A stretch of DNA of 64,000 nt from Deltaproteobacteria bacterium UBA2409 (GTDB lineage: Bacteria > Bdellovibrionota_C > UBA2361 > DDRT01), in contig DDRT01000013.1 of assembly GCA_002343185.1 (NCBI GenBank), positions 14,694 through 78,693 of the forward strand, written 5' to 3'. Within the stretch, counting starts at the first letter, position 1. Every line of letters begins with the position of its first letter. Below are positions 42,734 through 51,471 of this stretch, one piece after another. A program made the position numbers and the translations under genes. The notes beneath the pieces were generated by a model, which saw only the letters and a program-made list of their open reading frames with translations, ran no database searches and was not told where the DNA came from.

Positions 42734-43496
42734 GCCCATTTTTAACATCTTTCATATAATCGTACTGGAATGCAGTATTTGCCCCTTCAAGAATCATACT
42801 TATAGGTTTAGTAAAAAAATTTAAACCAGGTACGAAATTTAATACTGAAAGAACTGGCCCGAGCCATTTCATCATCTTGCCGAAAGTTTTACCAAGCCAA
42901 CTTTGTTTTTTGTGTTTAAAGAAATATGGCAAACCACTTTCTTGGTGCTGAGCTATTCTATACATAACTCCTCCACCATCAACTGCAAAACCTGCTTGAG
43001 GATTTTGAACAAAATTTTGAAATGATGTCATAAATTTATCGGCAAACTCTGCCTTTCCGGCATAATGTTTCTCTGAGTATTGGTTATTAATCTTTAGATC
43101 CTCAATCGCAACTCCTGATAATAGACTTATCTCCGCATATTTTTTGTTTAGCTCATCAGGGATCGTTTGATTTTTAAAATGAATAAAACCTCCATGTTTA
43201 CTCCAAGCTACATACCCTTTTTCAGCATCCCCAGCGCCTCCTGCTTTTTCTACCATCTCTGCTACTAGCTTTTGCCATTCCTGGTTAAATACATTATTTC
43301 CACCCATTCTTCTTAGATCTTCTGCTAGCATGGGGGTAGGAATATTGGACATTAGGTAGTGCGGTGTAGAGGGTTTTAGGTTATCCACTACCTGACCTAA
43401 GGCTTGTTGTGGAGCACTCCCCATTGGCTTTAAAAGCTTTATTAGATCAATAATCTGTTGATTCTGCTGCTGTAGGGGCTGAACTGGTGTTATCAT
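42723..43496 (-). CDS. Protein of unknown function (257 residues)
   Basis: No family is recognised. The N-terminus is Gln-rich (VQPLQQQNQQIIDLIKLL). The middle is soluble (KHGGFIHFKNQTIPDELNKKY, AGFAVDGGGVMYRIAQH). A hydrophobic stretch near residues 205-240 (MMKWLGPVLSVLNFVPGLNFFTKPI) could be membrane-active or amphipathic. Such a C-terminal segment is seen in some effector-like proteins, but I cannot assign one. The start lacks a Shine-Dalgarno; TAGAAC sits 6 nt upstream on its strand. Confidence 0.7.
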   Translation of the reverse strand: MITPVQPLQQQNQQIIDLIKLLKPMGSAPQQALGQVVDNLKPSTPHYLMSNIPTPMLAEDLRRMGGNNVFNQEWQKLVAEMVEKAGGAGDAEKGYVAWSKHGGFIHFKNQTIPDELNKKYAEISLLSGVAIEDLKINNQYSEKHYAGKAEFADKFMTSFQNFVQNPQAGFAVDGGGVMYRIAQHQESGLPYFFKHKKQSWLGKTFGKMMKWLGPVLSVLNFVPGLNFFTKPISMILEGANTAFQYDYMKDVKNGLKR

Positions 43497-43542
43497 ACAC
43501 TAGTTCTATCGGAAAAAATGTTTAAGAGTTTCCTCTGTTGAA

Positions 43543-43562
43543 GGTCAGTCTAAAGACTGACC
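43543..43562. repeat. GGTCAGTCT hairpin
   Basis: GGTCAGTCT, loop AA, AGACTGACC: a perfect 9-bp stem. A nearly identical hairpin (loop GA) lies at 63285-63304. It lies between two minus-strand genes, just past the 97-residue gene's stop region as read from the right. Confidence 0.85.
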
Positions 43563-43581
43563 AACCACAGATTGCTGTATT

Positions 43582-43875
43582 CTATTCTGCAAGGACCTCT
43601 TCGGGTGGCCACTGGTCATAGCAGCGCTCCTTACATCTCCTTTTTTTGTCTGGCTCAAGAAGTCCAAAGCTTGCATTGCAGCAACCGATGCAAGTCTTTC
43701 TATCTCTCTTTTTTAAGCAAGCCAGAATTTTATCCTCATCCCTGTTTATGCTCTGTATTGCATCACTTAGGATATAAGGATCTAGCCCCCTCTCAAAAGC
43801 AAAGTCTAATAAATCTTGATCGAACCCTTCAGCATGAACGCTTAGGGCTAGGAATACCCCCAATAAAAACCTCAT
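43582..43875 (-). CDS. Small secreted cysteine-rich protein
   Basis: The 97-residue product starts with a signal peptide (MRFLLGVFLALSVHAEG) and has five cysteines in its second half (ILACLKKRDRKTCIGCC, RRCKERCYDQW), suggesting disulfide bonds or metal binding in the periplasm. GGAGGG lies 6 nt before the ATG, the best ribosome site nearby. No family recognised. Confidence 0.68.
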   Translation of the reverse strand: MRFLLGVFLALSVHAEGFDQDLLDFAFERGLDPYILSDAIQSINRDEDKILACLKKRDRKTCIGCCNASFGLLEPDKKRRCKERCYDQWPPEEVLAE

Positions 43876-43919
43876 AAAAAACCCTCCATCCAGGTATCAG
43901 AAAATTTCGTAGATCTGTA

Positions 43920-44258
43920 TCAGAAAAAATCGCAGTGCCTGTTTCTAGCTACGATTTTATACCCCCAATCTCTTAAGGGTTTTGGGATTAGTTTTAGAAG
44001 ATAACCCAAGAGCTTATAAGCTCTTCCAAGATGTAGTAATATTTCAATCACGGCGTCACTAAAAATGTAAGCATTCTCGCCTCTTACTACTATCAAAGAA
44101 TCAACACCCCCTAGTTTGGATAGCCAAAGCTGGCCAGTTTCGGATTGGAGTGGTTCAAAGATAATTCCATCAGAAGATCGTTTGGCCAAAGAAACAATCG
44201 CACTACAAAATCCACAATTTCCGTCATATAAAACCAACACGTAATTATTTAATATCAC
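43920..44258 (-). CDS. DUF393 (DCC family) thiol-disulfide oxidoreductase-like protein
   Basis: The 112-residue protein has the DCC signature near its N-terminus: LVLYDGNCGFCSAIVSLAKR, a CxxC in a thioredoxin-like strand-helix. The C-terminal part (LKLIPKPLRDWGYKIVARNRHCDFF) is also typical. Function is not established in the family; a redox role is inferred from CxxC. It faces the 97-residue gene on the same strand. Confidence 0.88.
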   Translation of the reverse strand: MILNNYVLVLYDGNCGFCSAIVSLAKRSSDGIIFEPLQSETGQLWLSKLGGVDSLIVVRGENAYIFSDAVIEILLHLGRAYKLLGYLLKLIPKPLRDWGYKIVARNRHCDFF

Positions 44259-44296
44259 TACTCAAATTTTTACACACTAGTGCCGATAAAGGAGAG

Positions 44297-45874
44297 GTGT
44301 TGAAGTTTCTAGTCTCAATTCCATGTCTTATTCTTTGGGGTTCAATACTCTTCTGGCAGTATGAATCACTTTTTGGGCAGGTTGAGGGAACTGCAGAAAG
44401 GGTTGCGGCTCGTATTTCAAGTTCATTAGCTGTTTCTCTAAGGCAGCAAAATTATGAACAGATAGATAAAATTCTTGAGGCTGAAATTAGTGATCCAATT
44501 ATTGATAGGATTCTCGTTTTCAAGAATGTGAATGGCTCAAGCGATCTTGTTGTTGAAAAGGGAGTTAGAGTTGAGGGAATCGAAAAGATAGCAGATGTTA
44601 ATAGCAAGGGGGGTAGTATTGGATTTGTAGTTGTAACTGGCTCAAGAAGCTGGATAATGAAGACCTTTATACCATTAGCTCTTCTGTTAACACTTTTATT
44701 TGTGCTTCTTGAGGTGCTGTGCCTCTTTTTAGCTAGGGCATTTAAGAGAAGTCAGGAGCTGAGAATTCTAGCAGAAAAGGCTAATACTACTAAGTCAGAG
44801 TTTTTAGCTAATATGAGCCATGAACTTAGAACCCCATTAACCGGGATATTAGGAATAGCAGGGATTTTATTAGAACAAGAGGGTGATCAAGAGAGAAGAG
44901 ACCTAATTGAGACTCTAAAAAATTCAGGAGAAACTTTGCAAAAAATAATAAATGATCTCCTGGATCTATCAAAAGTTGAAGCAGGTAAGATGGAGCTTGT
45001 ACCTGAGCCATTTTCCCCAGAGATATGTCTTAAAAGATCGATAGAATTGCTAGAATCTGTATCTAAGCAAAAGGAGATAACATTGATATTCGAATCTAAT
45101 AATCTTCCTGAGTGGCTTTTCGGAGATGAGCATCGTATTAGACAAATATTATTTAACTTACTTGGAAACGCTATAAAATTTACACCATTTGGCGGTTCAA
45201 TACTGATCGTTGGCGAATGGCTAAATGGAGATCTGCTAGTGCATGTTACAGACACAGGTATGGGAATACCTCTAGAAAAACAGGCAACCATTTTTGAGCC
45301 ATTTATTCAAGCAGATAGCTCAATAACACGTAAATTTGGAGGTACCGGTTTAGGGCTTACAATAACAAAAAAACTTTCTACCCTCATGGGTGGAGAACTA
45401 ACTGTACATAGCAGACCAGACTTAGGAGCAAGATTTACTGTACGGTTACCGCTATCTGAATATCAGTGTGTAGATAAGCAGATAGAAACACAGAATGTAT
45501 CATTATTGGGTAAGCGAGTTTTAGTTGTAGAGGACAATAAAGTGAATCAGATGGTAGCTAGAAAAATATTAGAAAAGAGAGGGCTTATTGTTGAAATAGC
45601 TGACGATGGAGCCCAGGGAGTCGACAAAACCAAAAATGGCGTATTCGATCTTATACTGATGGATCTTCACATGCCTGTTTTAAGTGGGCTTGATGCAATT
45701 AAAGAGATCCGAGCTATGGGACTGAAGCTTCCTATAATTGTAATGACAGCAGATGTTATGGAGGCACAAAAGCTCAAAGAGATGGATTTTATAGAAGGAA
45801 TTTGCACGAAACCGTTCAAAATAGAAGATCTGATAGGACAAATTCGGTCAATCGCCCACATTCAATATAACTAA
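44297..45874 (+). CDS. Hybrid sensor histidine kinase
   Basis: The 525-residue protein has two membrane segments (LVSIPCLILWGSILFW; FIPLALLLTLLFVLLEVLCLFLA at ~124-146) flanking a ~100-residue periplasmic sensor. The HisKA box FLANMSHELRTPLTGILG carries the phosphorylated His at about 175. The ATPase domain has NLLGNAIKFTP, DTGMGIP and GGTGLGLTI. A receiver domain fills ~405-525 with VVEDNKVNQ, LILMDLHMPV (phospho-Asp) and CTKPF. The start is GTG, or the following TTG, after GGAGAGG. Signal unknown. Confidence 0.93.
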   Translation: MLKFLVSIPCLILWGSILFWQYESLFGQVEGTAERVAARISSSLAVSLRQQNYEQIDKILEAEISDPIIDRILVFKNVNGSSDLVVEKGVRVEGIEKIADVNSKGGSIGFVVVTGSRSWIMKTFIPLALLLTLLFVLLEVLCLFLARAFKRSQELRILAEKANTTKSEFLANMSHELRTPLTGILGIAGILLEQEGDQERRDLIETLKNSGETLQKIINDLLDLSKVEAGKMELVPEPFSPEICLKRSIELLESVSKQKEITLIFESNNLPEWLFGDEHRIRQILFNLLGNAIKFTPFGGSILIVGEWLNGDLLVHVTDTGMGIPLEKQATIFEPFIQADSSITRKFGGTGLGLTITKKLSTLMGGELTVHSRPDLGARFTVRLPLSEYQCVDKQIETQNVSLLGKRVLVVEDNKVNQMVARKILEKRGLIVEIADDGAQGVDKTKNGVFDLILMDLHMPVLSGLDAIKEIRAMGLKLPIIVMTADVMEAQKLKEMDFIEGICTKPFKIEDLIGQIRSIAHIQYN

Positions 45875-46290
45875 TCGCTAAATTTTTCTGAAGCACTAGC
45901 TATTCGCTCACGTTTCTCCTGAACGCGTGCTTGAACAGATTCTACATCATTTAGAGTGAATGGTTTTACCAAATATCCTGATGCGCCAGCATTTAAAGCT
46001 TCGACCTCATCCTCTGGAGACTTAAATTTTGAAGTCATTACAAGAATTGTATCTTTACCTTCATATTTCTCACTAAGCCTTCTTAATAGCTCAAAAGCAC
46101 TAAGGCCTCCCAAGACTGAATCAACAAATATTATTTTTGGAACCCATCTCCAGGACTTCCCTTGAACTAGCCTTAAACAACGGGTGCCGTCTGACACTTG
46201 TGTCACCTTAAAGCCTCTTTCAGATAGCTCTTTGGCAAGCGTTCCTCGCTGCTCATCGTCTCCATCAACTACAATTACAGGTCCTTTCAT
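45871..46290 (-). CDS. Stand-alone response regulator (receiver only)
   Basis: The 139-residue protein is a single receiver domain with IVVDGDDEQRGTLAKEL, IIFVDSVLGGLSAFELL (phospho-acceptor Asp) and GASGYLVKPFTLNDV (conserved Lys). No output domain follows. Such CheY-like proteins relay signals by protein contact. It converges on the hybrid kinase with a 4-nt overlap at the stops, so the pair may be functionally linked though not co-transcribed. Confidence 0.9.
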   Translation of the reverse strand: MKGPVIVVDGDDEQRGTLAKELSERGFKVTQVSDGTRCLRLVQGKSWRWVPKIIFVDSVLGGLSAFELLRRLSEKYEGKDTILVMTSKFKSPEDEVEALNAGASGYLVKPFTLNDVESVQARVQEKRERIASASEKFSD

Positions 46291-46367
46291 TGGTAATTAT
46301 TCTTATAAACGGATGAATTCTTGGATATCTTTAGTTAAAATATTGATTAATTTGATAAGCTAAAGCA

Positions 46368-46910
46368 ATGAGTTGCCTATTTCACCTTCAGGATCCTTTG
46401 ACAGTGATTACGGCTGGTTATGACAAGGAATTGCCGAAAAGACTGCTCGCCGAGCTAGGGTTTGTTGATTTTGATCTTAAACGTGATAGTGAAGGCGCTC
46501 CAATCTGGCCAAAAGGGGTATCTGGATCGATCTCGAATATAAAAAAGAAAACTGAGTTCACCGCAGTTAGTGTAAGTAAATCGTTACGGAGTATTGGAAT
46601 TGATATCGAGCTCTTATCAAGGGCAGAGACAGCATTTAGGTGTAGATCGATGTTCTTAAAAGAGGAAATTTCTGTTTCCCCAGTTGAAAGTCTTTTATGC
46701 TTTTCTGCAAAGGAAGCGATATATAAAGCACTGCATCCGCTTATTAAAAAAAGATTTTGGTTTTCAGCAGTTTCTGTAACAGAGATAAATGAGAGAGAGA
46801 TTATTCTAAAGCCGGAAGATTTTCTTGTGGGCTATGGTTTTATAGAGTCATTTAAAGTTGAGTACAAAATTTTTGATCAGATCTGTTTTACGATGCTGAA
46901 GATTTGTTGA
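46368..46910 (+). CDS. 4'-phosphopantetheinyl transferase (EntD/Sfp type)
   Basis: The enzyme moves phosphopantetheine from CoA to carrier proteins. The two metal-binding motifs are visible: SIGIDIELL (Asp, Glu) and FSAKEAIYKALHPL (the KEA motif). WPKGVSGSISNIKKK corresponds to the P-pant site (usually WP.G..GS.SH). At 180 residues it is a short EntD-like member. A large palindromic repeat separates it from the convergent map gene. Confidence 0.85.
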   Translation: MSCLFHLQDPLTVITAGYDKELPKRLLAELGFVDFDLKRDSEGAPIWPKGVSGSISNIKKKTEFTAVSVSKSLRSIGIDIELLSRAETAFRCRSMFLKEEISVSPVESLLCFSAKEAIYKALHPLIKKRFWFSAVSVTEINEREIILKPEDFLVGYGFIESFKVEYKIFDQICFTMLKIC

Positions 46911-46917
46911 GTGAATT

Positions 46918-46997
46918 GCTTGGGGGTCAGGCCGGGAGGCCTGACTAGGCAAACGCTAGCAGCTGCCTGGTCAGGCCTCCCGGCCTGACCCCCAAGC
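46918..46997. repeat. Nested palindromic repeat, core family, best copy
   Basis: The 80-bp element is almost perfectly symmetric. GCTTGGGGGTCAGGCC pairs with GGCCTGACCCCCAAGC; each arm holds its own GGTCAGGCC/GGCCTGACC hairpin; the centre is AGGCA-AAC-GCTAGC-AGC-TGCCT. It fills the gap between two convergent stop codons and may work as a bidirectional terminator. Confidence 0.94.
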
Positions 46998-47011
46998 AAA
47001 AAAGGGAAGCT

Positions 47012-47782
47012 CTACCTAGTCAAAATCTCAACCCCACTCTCTGTAACTAGCACCGTATGCTCCCATTGAGCAGATAATGATTTATCTTTAGTTCTAACTG
47101 TCCAACCATCAACTTTTGAAAGAACTGTTTCATGACCTCCAGCATTGATCATGGGTTCGATAGTAAAAGTCATACCTGGCTTTAGAAGGTCTCCAGTGCC
47201 ATGTTTGCCAAAATGAAGTACCTGCGGAGCCTCATGAAAATTTCTACCAACCCCGTGACCTGTATATTCTCTTACAATTCCATAACCAAGTCCGGTGCTC
47301 TCTATGAATTCTTGAATTGATGCGCCGATATCACCAACTTTTGCACCAGGTTTAACTGCTTCAACCCCAACCATGAGAGCATCAAAAGTCGTATCAACTA
47401 ACTTTTGGGCATCTTTTGAGCAGGCTTCTCTCCCACCAACGAAGTACATCCTACTTGAATCGCCATGGAACCCATTTAGATAACAACTAACATCAACATT
47501 TACGATATCTCCCGATTTTAAAAATTCAAATGGGCTTGGAATTCCATGGCAGATAACATCGTTAATAGAGACACAGGTTGATTTAGTATACCCCTTATAG
47601 TTTAGAGTTGAAGGGGTAGCGCCTGCTTTAAGAGTTTCATTGTGAATAAAAGTATTGATTGATTCTGTTGAGATCCCAGGTTTAATTATATCTCCAACAC
47701 GATCTAATAGTGATGCTACAAGCTTACACGAAGCCCTCATCTTTTCGATCTCATCTTTTGATTTAATAGGTATCTTAGCCAT
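47012..47782 (-). CDS. map: Methionine aminopeptidase, type I
   Basis: The enzyme removes the initiator methionine. The metal ligands are in VNVDVSCYLNGFHGDSSRMYFVG (two Asp), GHGVGRNFHEAP (His), FTIEPM (Glu) and the final QWEHTVLV (Glu). Length 256 residues, normal. The ATG overlaps the end of the EVE-domain gene by 8 nt, so the two are co-transcribed. Confidence 0.96.
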   Translation of the reverse strand: MAKIPIKSKDEIEKMRASCKLVASLLDRVGDIIKPGISTESINTFIHNETLKAGATPSTLNYKGYTKSTCVSINDVICHGIPSPFEFLKSGDIVNVDVSCYLNGFHGDSSRMYFVGGREACSKDAQKLVDTTFDALMVGVEAVKPGAKVGDIGASIQEFIESTGLGYGIVREYTGHGVGRNFHEAPQVLHFGKHGTGDLLKPGMTFTIEPMINAGGHETVLSKVDGWTVRTKDKSLSAQWEHTVLVTESGVEILTR

Positions 47783-48230
47783 TTGCTAGTTTCACAATTC
47801 GTCTAAATTCATCAGCTGCAACAGGGGTTACGCTTAATCTTGAGCCACGTTTTAATAGTATAAGATTTGTTAGTTTAGGATCTTCCCTAAGTTCTTGCAG
47901 TGCCACTATTCTCTTAAACTTATCAACATACTTTAGATCTGGACACGCCCATCTTGGATTTTCTTTTGTTGAAGCTGGGTCAAAGTACTCACTTTTTTTA
48001 TCAAACTGAGTAGGGTCAGGGTAAGCCTCTTTAAAAACTTCTGCCATTCCGGCCACTCCTACGGGTTGATCGTTTGAATGATAGATCAGAACAAGATCCC
48101 CCTTTTTCATCGATTTAAGGAAATTCCGTGCCTGGTAGTTTCTAACCCCGTCCCAAAGGGTAATTTTAACCTTTTTTAGGTCATCAATTGAAAATACTGA
48201 AGGCTCTGTCTTAACTAACCAGTGTTTCAC
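47775..48230 (-). CDS. EVE domain protein
   Basis: The 151-residue protein is a stand-alone EVE domain (PUA-like fold): KHWLVKTEPSVFSIDDLKK, LWDGVRNYQARNFLKSMKKGDLVLIYHS and RWACPDLKYVDKF. EVE domains bind modified bases in nucleic acids and occur both in housekeeping and in defence settings. Here it is paired with map, a housekeeping neighbour. The GTG start has TATACT 10 nt upstream and no Shine-Dalgarno. Confidence 0.92.
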   Translation of the reverse strand: MKHWLVKTEPSVFSIDDLKKVKITLWDGVRNYQARNFLKSMKKGDLVLIYHSNDQPVGVAGMAEVFKEAYPDPTQFDKKSEYFDPASTKENPRWACPDLKYVDKFKRIVALQELREDPKLTNLILLKRGSRLSVTPVAADEFRRIVKLANG

Positions 48231-48267
48231 AAGAGGGATGAGTATAAAGGATAACTAATAGTGTTTC

Positions 48268-48297
48268 TAGACGGACAAGGTCAAAAAGTAATACATT
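48268..48297 (+). promoter_or_regulatory. Candidate promoter of the carboxylase operon
   Basis: TAGACG (48268-48273) and TACATT (48292-48297) are 18 nt apart. Seven nt follow and then the GTG at 48305, a leaderless spacing. Confidence 0.4.
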
Positions 48298-48304
48298 AAA
48301 GTCT

Positions 48305-49867
48305 GTGGCAACTCTTGGAACAGCACAAAATATTACCAGAAAAAAGAATAAATTAGAGGAAATGCTTCTCTCGCATCGAAAAGATACTACTCCAAAACCT
48401 GATGAACCTTCTTCAAAAAGACATACTGAACGTGGGAAGCTTCTTGTTCAGGACAGAATAGAAAAATTACTTGATCCAAACAGTGAGCGAGTAGAAATTG
48501 CTGAGCTAACAGGTCTTGGAATTTACGGAGAAAGACCAGGTGCTGGAATTAAAACCGTAATCGGAAAGATCGAAGGTACTCTTTGCATGGTAGTTGCAAA
48601 CGATGCAACAGTTAAAGGAGGAACTTACTTTCCATTAACAGTGAAAAAACATCTCCGAGCTCAGGAGATCGCTCTCGAAAATAATCTTCCTTGTGTTTAT
48701 CTAGTCGACTCAGGTGGAGCATTCTTGCCGATGCAAGATGAAGTGTTCCCCGATAAAAATCATTTTGGAAGGATCTTTTATAATCAGGCCATTATGAGCT
48801 CTAAAGGGATCCCTCAGATCTCTGTAGTAATGGGATCATGTACTGCTGGCGGAGCCTATGTCCCTGCGATGAGTGATGAAGCAATAATCGTAAAAAATCA
48901 AGGAACCATATTTTTAGGTGGGCCTCCATTAGTCAAAGCAGCAACAGGTGAGATCGTTACAGCAGAAGAGCTTGGAGGAGGAGATCTTCATGCAAGAGAA
49001 TCTGGGGTTGTTGATTATCTTGCAGATAACGATGAGCATGCTCTTTGGACAGCAAGAAGAGTAGTTTCTAATCTTAATATAAAACAAAGGGATAATAGGT
49101 CTAAAAGACCAACTCTTCCAAGATTTTCCCCAGAAGAGATTCAATATCTAATCCCAGAAGATCCAAAAGGCTATTTTCCAATGCGAGAGATACTTGCAAG
49201 GCTTTTGGATGATTCCTACTTAGACGAGTTTAAGGAAAATTATGGTAGTACTCTTATATGTGGATTTGCACATATAGATGGATATCTAATAGGTGTTCTT
49301 GCAAATGACGGGATATTATTTTCAGAAAGTTCATTAAAGGGCGCACACTTTATTGAGCTATGCTGTAAGAGAAAGATTCCACTTCTATTTGTTCAGAATA
49401 TCTCCGGCTTTATGGTAGGAAAAGAATACGAAAAACGTGGAATTGCAAAAGACGGTGCAAAGCTAGTTTCTGCAGTCGCAACAGCCAATGTCCCTAAAAT
49501 TACTCTTATAGTAGGAGGTTCATTTGGAGCAGGAAACTACGGTATGTGTGGCAGGGCATATTCACCCAGATTTCTATTCTCCTGGCCAAACTCAAGAACT
49601 GCCGTAATGGGGCCAGAACAGGCAGCAAAAGTTTTAACTCAGATAAAAAGAGATGCCGGAAGTGGAAATGAAGAAGAGCTTATAAAGTATGAAGAAAAGA
49701 TAAGGGGGCAATATCTTACACAATCAGAGGTTTGGTATGGAACTGCTAGACTTTGGGATGATGGAGTAATTTTGCCTCATGAAACGAGAGATGTTTTATC
49801 GCTTTCGTTAGAAGCTAGCCTTAGATCCCCAATTCAAGACTACACCCCAGGAATTTTTAGGATGTGA
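48305..49867 (+). CDS. mccB: Methylcrotonyl-CoA carboxylase-type carboxyltransferase (beta) subunit
   Basis: The subunit moves CO2 from biotin to an acyl-CoA. YLVDSGGAFLPMQDEVFPDKNHFG and MGSCTAGGAYVPAMSDEAI are close to the methylcrotonyl-CoA type of the propionyl/methylcrotonyl family. GAGNYGMCGRAY and FSWPNSRTAVMGPEQAA mark the C-terminal crotonase domain. Length 520 residues, normal. A role in leucine degradation is favoured; geranyl- or propionyl-CoA are alternatives. The stop overlaps the next ATG. Confidence 0.88.
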   Translation: MATLGTAQNITRKKNKLEEMLLSHRKDTTPKPDEPSSKRHTERGKLLVQDRIEKLLDPNSERVEIAELTGLGIYGERPGAGIKTVIGKIEGTLCMVVANDATVKGGTYFPLTVKKHLRAQEIALENNLPCVYLVDSGGAFLPMQDEVFPDKNHFGRIFYNQAIMSSKGIPQISVVMGSCTAGGAYVPAMSDEAIIVKNQGTIFLGGPPLVKAATGEIVTAEELGGGDLHARESGVVDYLADNDEHALWTARRVVSNLNIKQRDNRSKRPTLPRFSPEEIQYLIPEDPKGYFPMREILARLLDDSYLDEFKENYGSTLICGFAHIDGYLIGVLANDGILFSESSLKGAHFIELCCKRKIPLLFVQNISGFMVGKEYEKRGIAKDGAKLVSAVATANVPKITLIVGGSFGAGNYGMCGRAYSPRFLFSWPNSRTAVMGPEQAAKVLTQIKRDAGSGNEEELIKYEEKIRGQYLTQSEVWYGTARLWDDGVILPHETRDVLSLSLEASLRSPIQDYTPGIFRM

Positions 49868-51471
49868 TGAAGGTCTTAATCGCTAATAGAGCCGAGATAT
49901 CAGAGCGGATTCAAAGGTCTATACCCAATAATAAGGTTATATATACCTACTCCGACCGAAGTCTACCGTTTGTTAAAAATGCCAAAAATAAACAAGAAGT
50001 CTCAAGCTATCTTGCTATAGATGAAATACTTGAGGCTTCAAAAGATTGCGAAGCGATTCATCCAGGATATGGATTTCTCTCTGAGTCAGCAGAGTTCGCT
50101 GAAGCGGTTCAAAAAGCAGGACTTGTATTTATTGGCCCGACCCCTGAGCAGATGAGGATGTTTGGAGAGAAGATTAAGGCAAAAGAGATTGCAGTTAGTA
50201 AGAAAGTTCCCTCATTGGAGCAGATTATAATCGGGAGTCAGGTCCCCGACATAAGTTCTTTTATAAAAAAACATGGCTTTCCTCTGTTAATAAAAGCCTC
50301 CGGTGGAGGTGGCGGTAGGGGGATGAGAGTTGTAAGAGCTGAAAGCGAAATCGAGTCTGCGATCACATCAGCCTCAAAAGAAGCAAAAAGTTTCTTCAAT
50401 AACCCTGATGTTTTTATTGAGCCTTACTTAGAAAATCCAAGACACATAGAAGTCCAGATAATTGGAGATAAATTTGGAGATATAAGAGTTCTAGGAAGTA
50501 GGGAATGCTCAATTCAAAGAAGGCATCAAAAAATTATAGAAGAAGCCCCACCTATATTAGACGATAAAATACTATCAAATATTCAAAATGAAGCCTTGAA
50601 GCTCTTTAGCGAATATCATGGTTTAGCAACAGTCGAATTTTTACTTGAAGGAGATAAGTTTTATTTTCTTGAGGTGAACACAAGACTACAGGTTGAGCAT
50701 CCAGTGACAGAGGAAGTTACAGGGCTTGATCTAGTGCTACTTCAGTATCAGGTTGCAAGTGGTAAAAAACTAAAAGATATCCTACCAAAAGAAGTTAAAA
50801 CTAAGGGACATTCTATTGAAGCTCGTGTTTGTGCTGAAGATAAAAACTTCTTTCCAAGCTCAGGATATCTTAGAGAGTTTCTGATTCCAGAAGGAGTTAG
50901 AGTTGATAGTGGTTATAGGGCTGGAAATTATGTTTCTACAGATTATGATTCAATGATGGCTAAAGTCATAGTTCATGAGGAAAACCGAGAAAAGGCAATC
51001 TTAAGAATGCTAGAAGCTTTAGATAAATTTCTAATATTAGGAGTTGAGACAAATCTTCCGGTGCTTTACCAGGTGACTGAGAGTAGGGAATTTAAAAAAC
51101 CATATAATGTAAGGTTCTTAGACTCGTTTAAGTTAAAAGAGTTAGTTCCAGGGAACATACTACATAGGTCAGCAGTAAGTCATGTTTTATATGGTAAAGG
51201 AGAAGTTGAAGAGGAGAATTTGGCTCCAAAAGTTGAAGCTACCTCTCATATAGCTAGCGAAGGTGATATTTTCTCTCCTTTGCCCGGAGTTATTAGTAAG
51301 GTTTTGGTTAAAAAGGGTGAAAAAGTCAAAGCTGGAGAAACACTCTTAGTTTTAGAGTCAATGAAGATGGAGCATCCGATTAAGGCACTCTTTGATGGAG
51401 AGGTGAAGGAGGTTTTAGTTTCTCAAGGTACAACCGTTCAAAAAGGAGCTCTGTTAGTTAAGGTTTTATGA
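49864..51471 (+). CDS. mccA: Biotin carboxylase plus biotin carrier (alpha) subunit, compact
   Basis: The N-terminal biotin carboxylase (~residues 1-430) has IHPGYGFLSESAEFAEA, the ATP-grasp loop KASGGGGGRGMR, and VEFLLEGDKFYFLEVNTRLQVEHPVTEEVTG. The C-terminal ~75 residues are the biotinyl domain with LESMKMEHP. At 535 residues it is well short of typical MccA (~660): the domain that usually joins the two parts is almost absent. It starts within the mccB stop and overlaps the next gene by 4 nt. Confidence 0.87.
   Translation: MMKVLIANRAEISERIQRSIPNNKVIYTYSDRSLPFVKNAKNKQEVSSYLAIDEILEASKDCEAIHPGYGFLSESAEFAEAVQKAGLVFIGPTPEQMRMFGEKIKAKEIAVSKKVPSLEQIIIGSQVPDISSFIKKHGFPLLIKASGGGGGRGMRVVRAESEIESAITSASKEAKSFFNNPDVFIEPYLENPRHIEVQIIGDKFGDIRVLGSRECSIQRRHQKIIEEAPPILDDKILSNIQNEALKLFSEYHGLATVEFLLEGDKFYFLEVNTRLQVEHPVTEEVTGLDLVLLQYQVASGKKLKDILPKEVKTKGHSIEARVCAEDKNFFPSSGYLREFLIPEGVRVDSGYRAGNYVSTDYDSMMAKVIVHEENREKAILRMLEALDKFLILGVETNLPVLYQVTESREFKKPYNVRFLDSFKLKELVPGNILHRSAVSHVLYGKGEVEEENLAPKVEATSHIASEGDIFSPLPGVISKVLVKKGEKVKAGETLLVLESMKMEHPIKALFDGEVKEVLVSQGTTVQKGALLVKVL

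Noticed and set aside
47775..48230. EVE-domain gene as part of a modification-dependent defence island
   Set aside because: Its only close partner is map, with an overlap; no McrBC, methylase or nuclease is adjacent, so a housekeeping reading is preferred.
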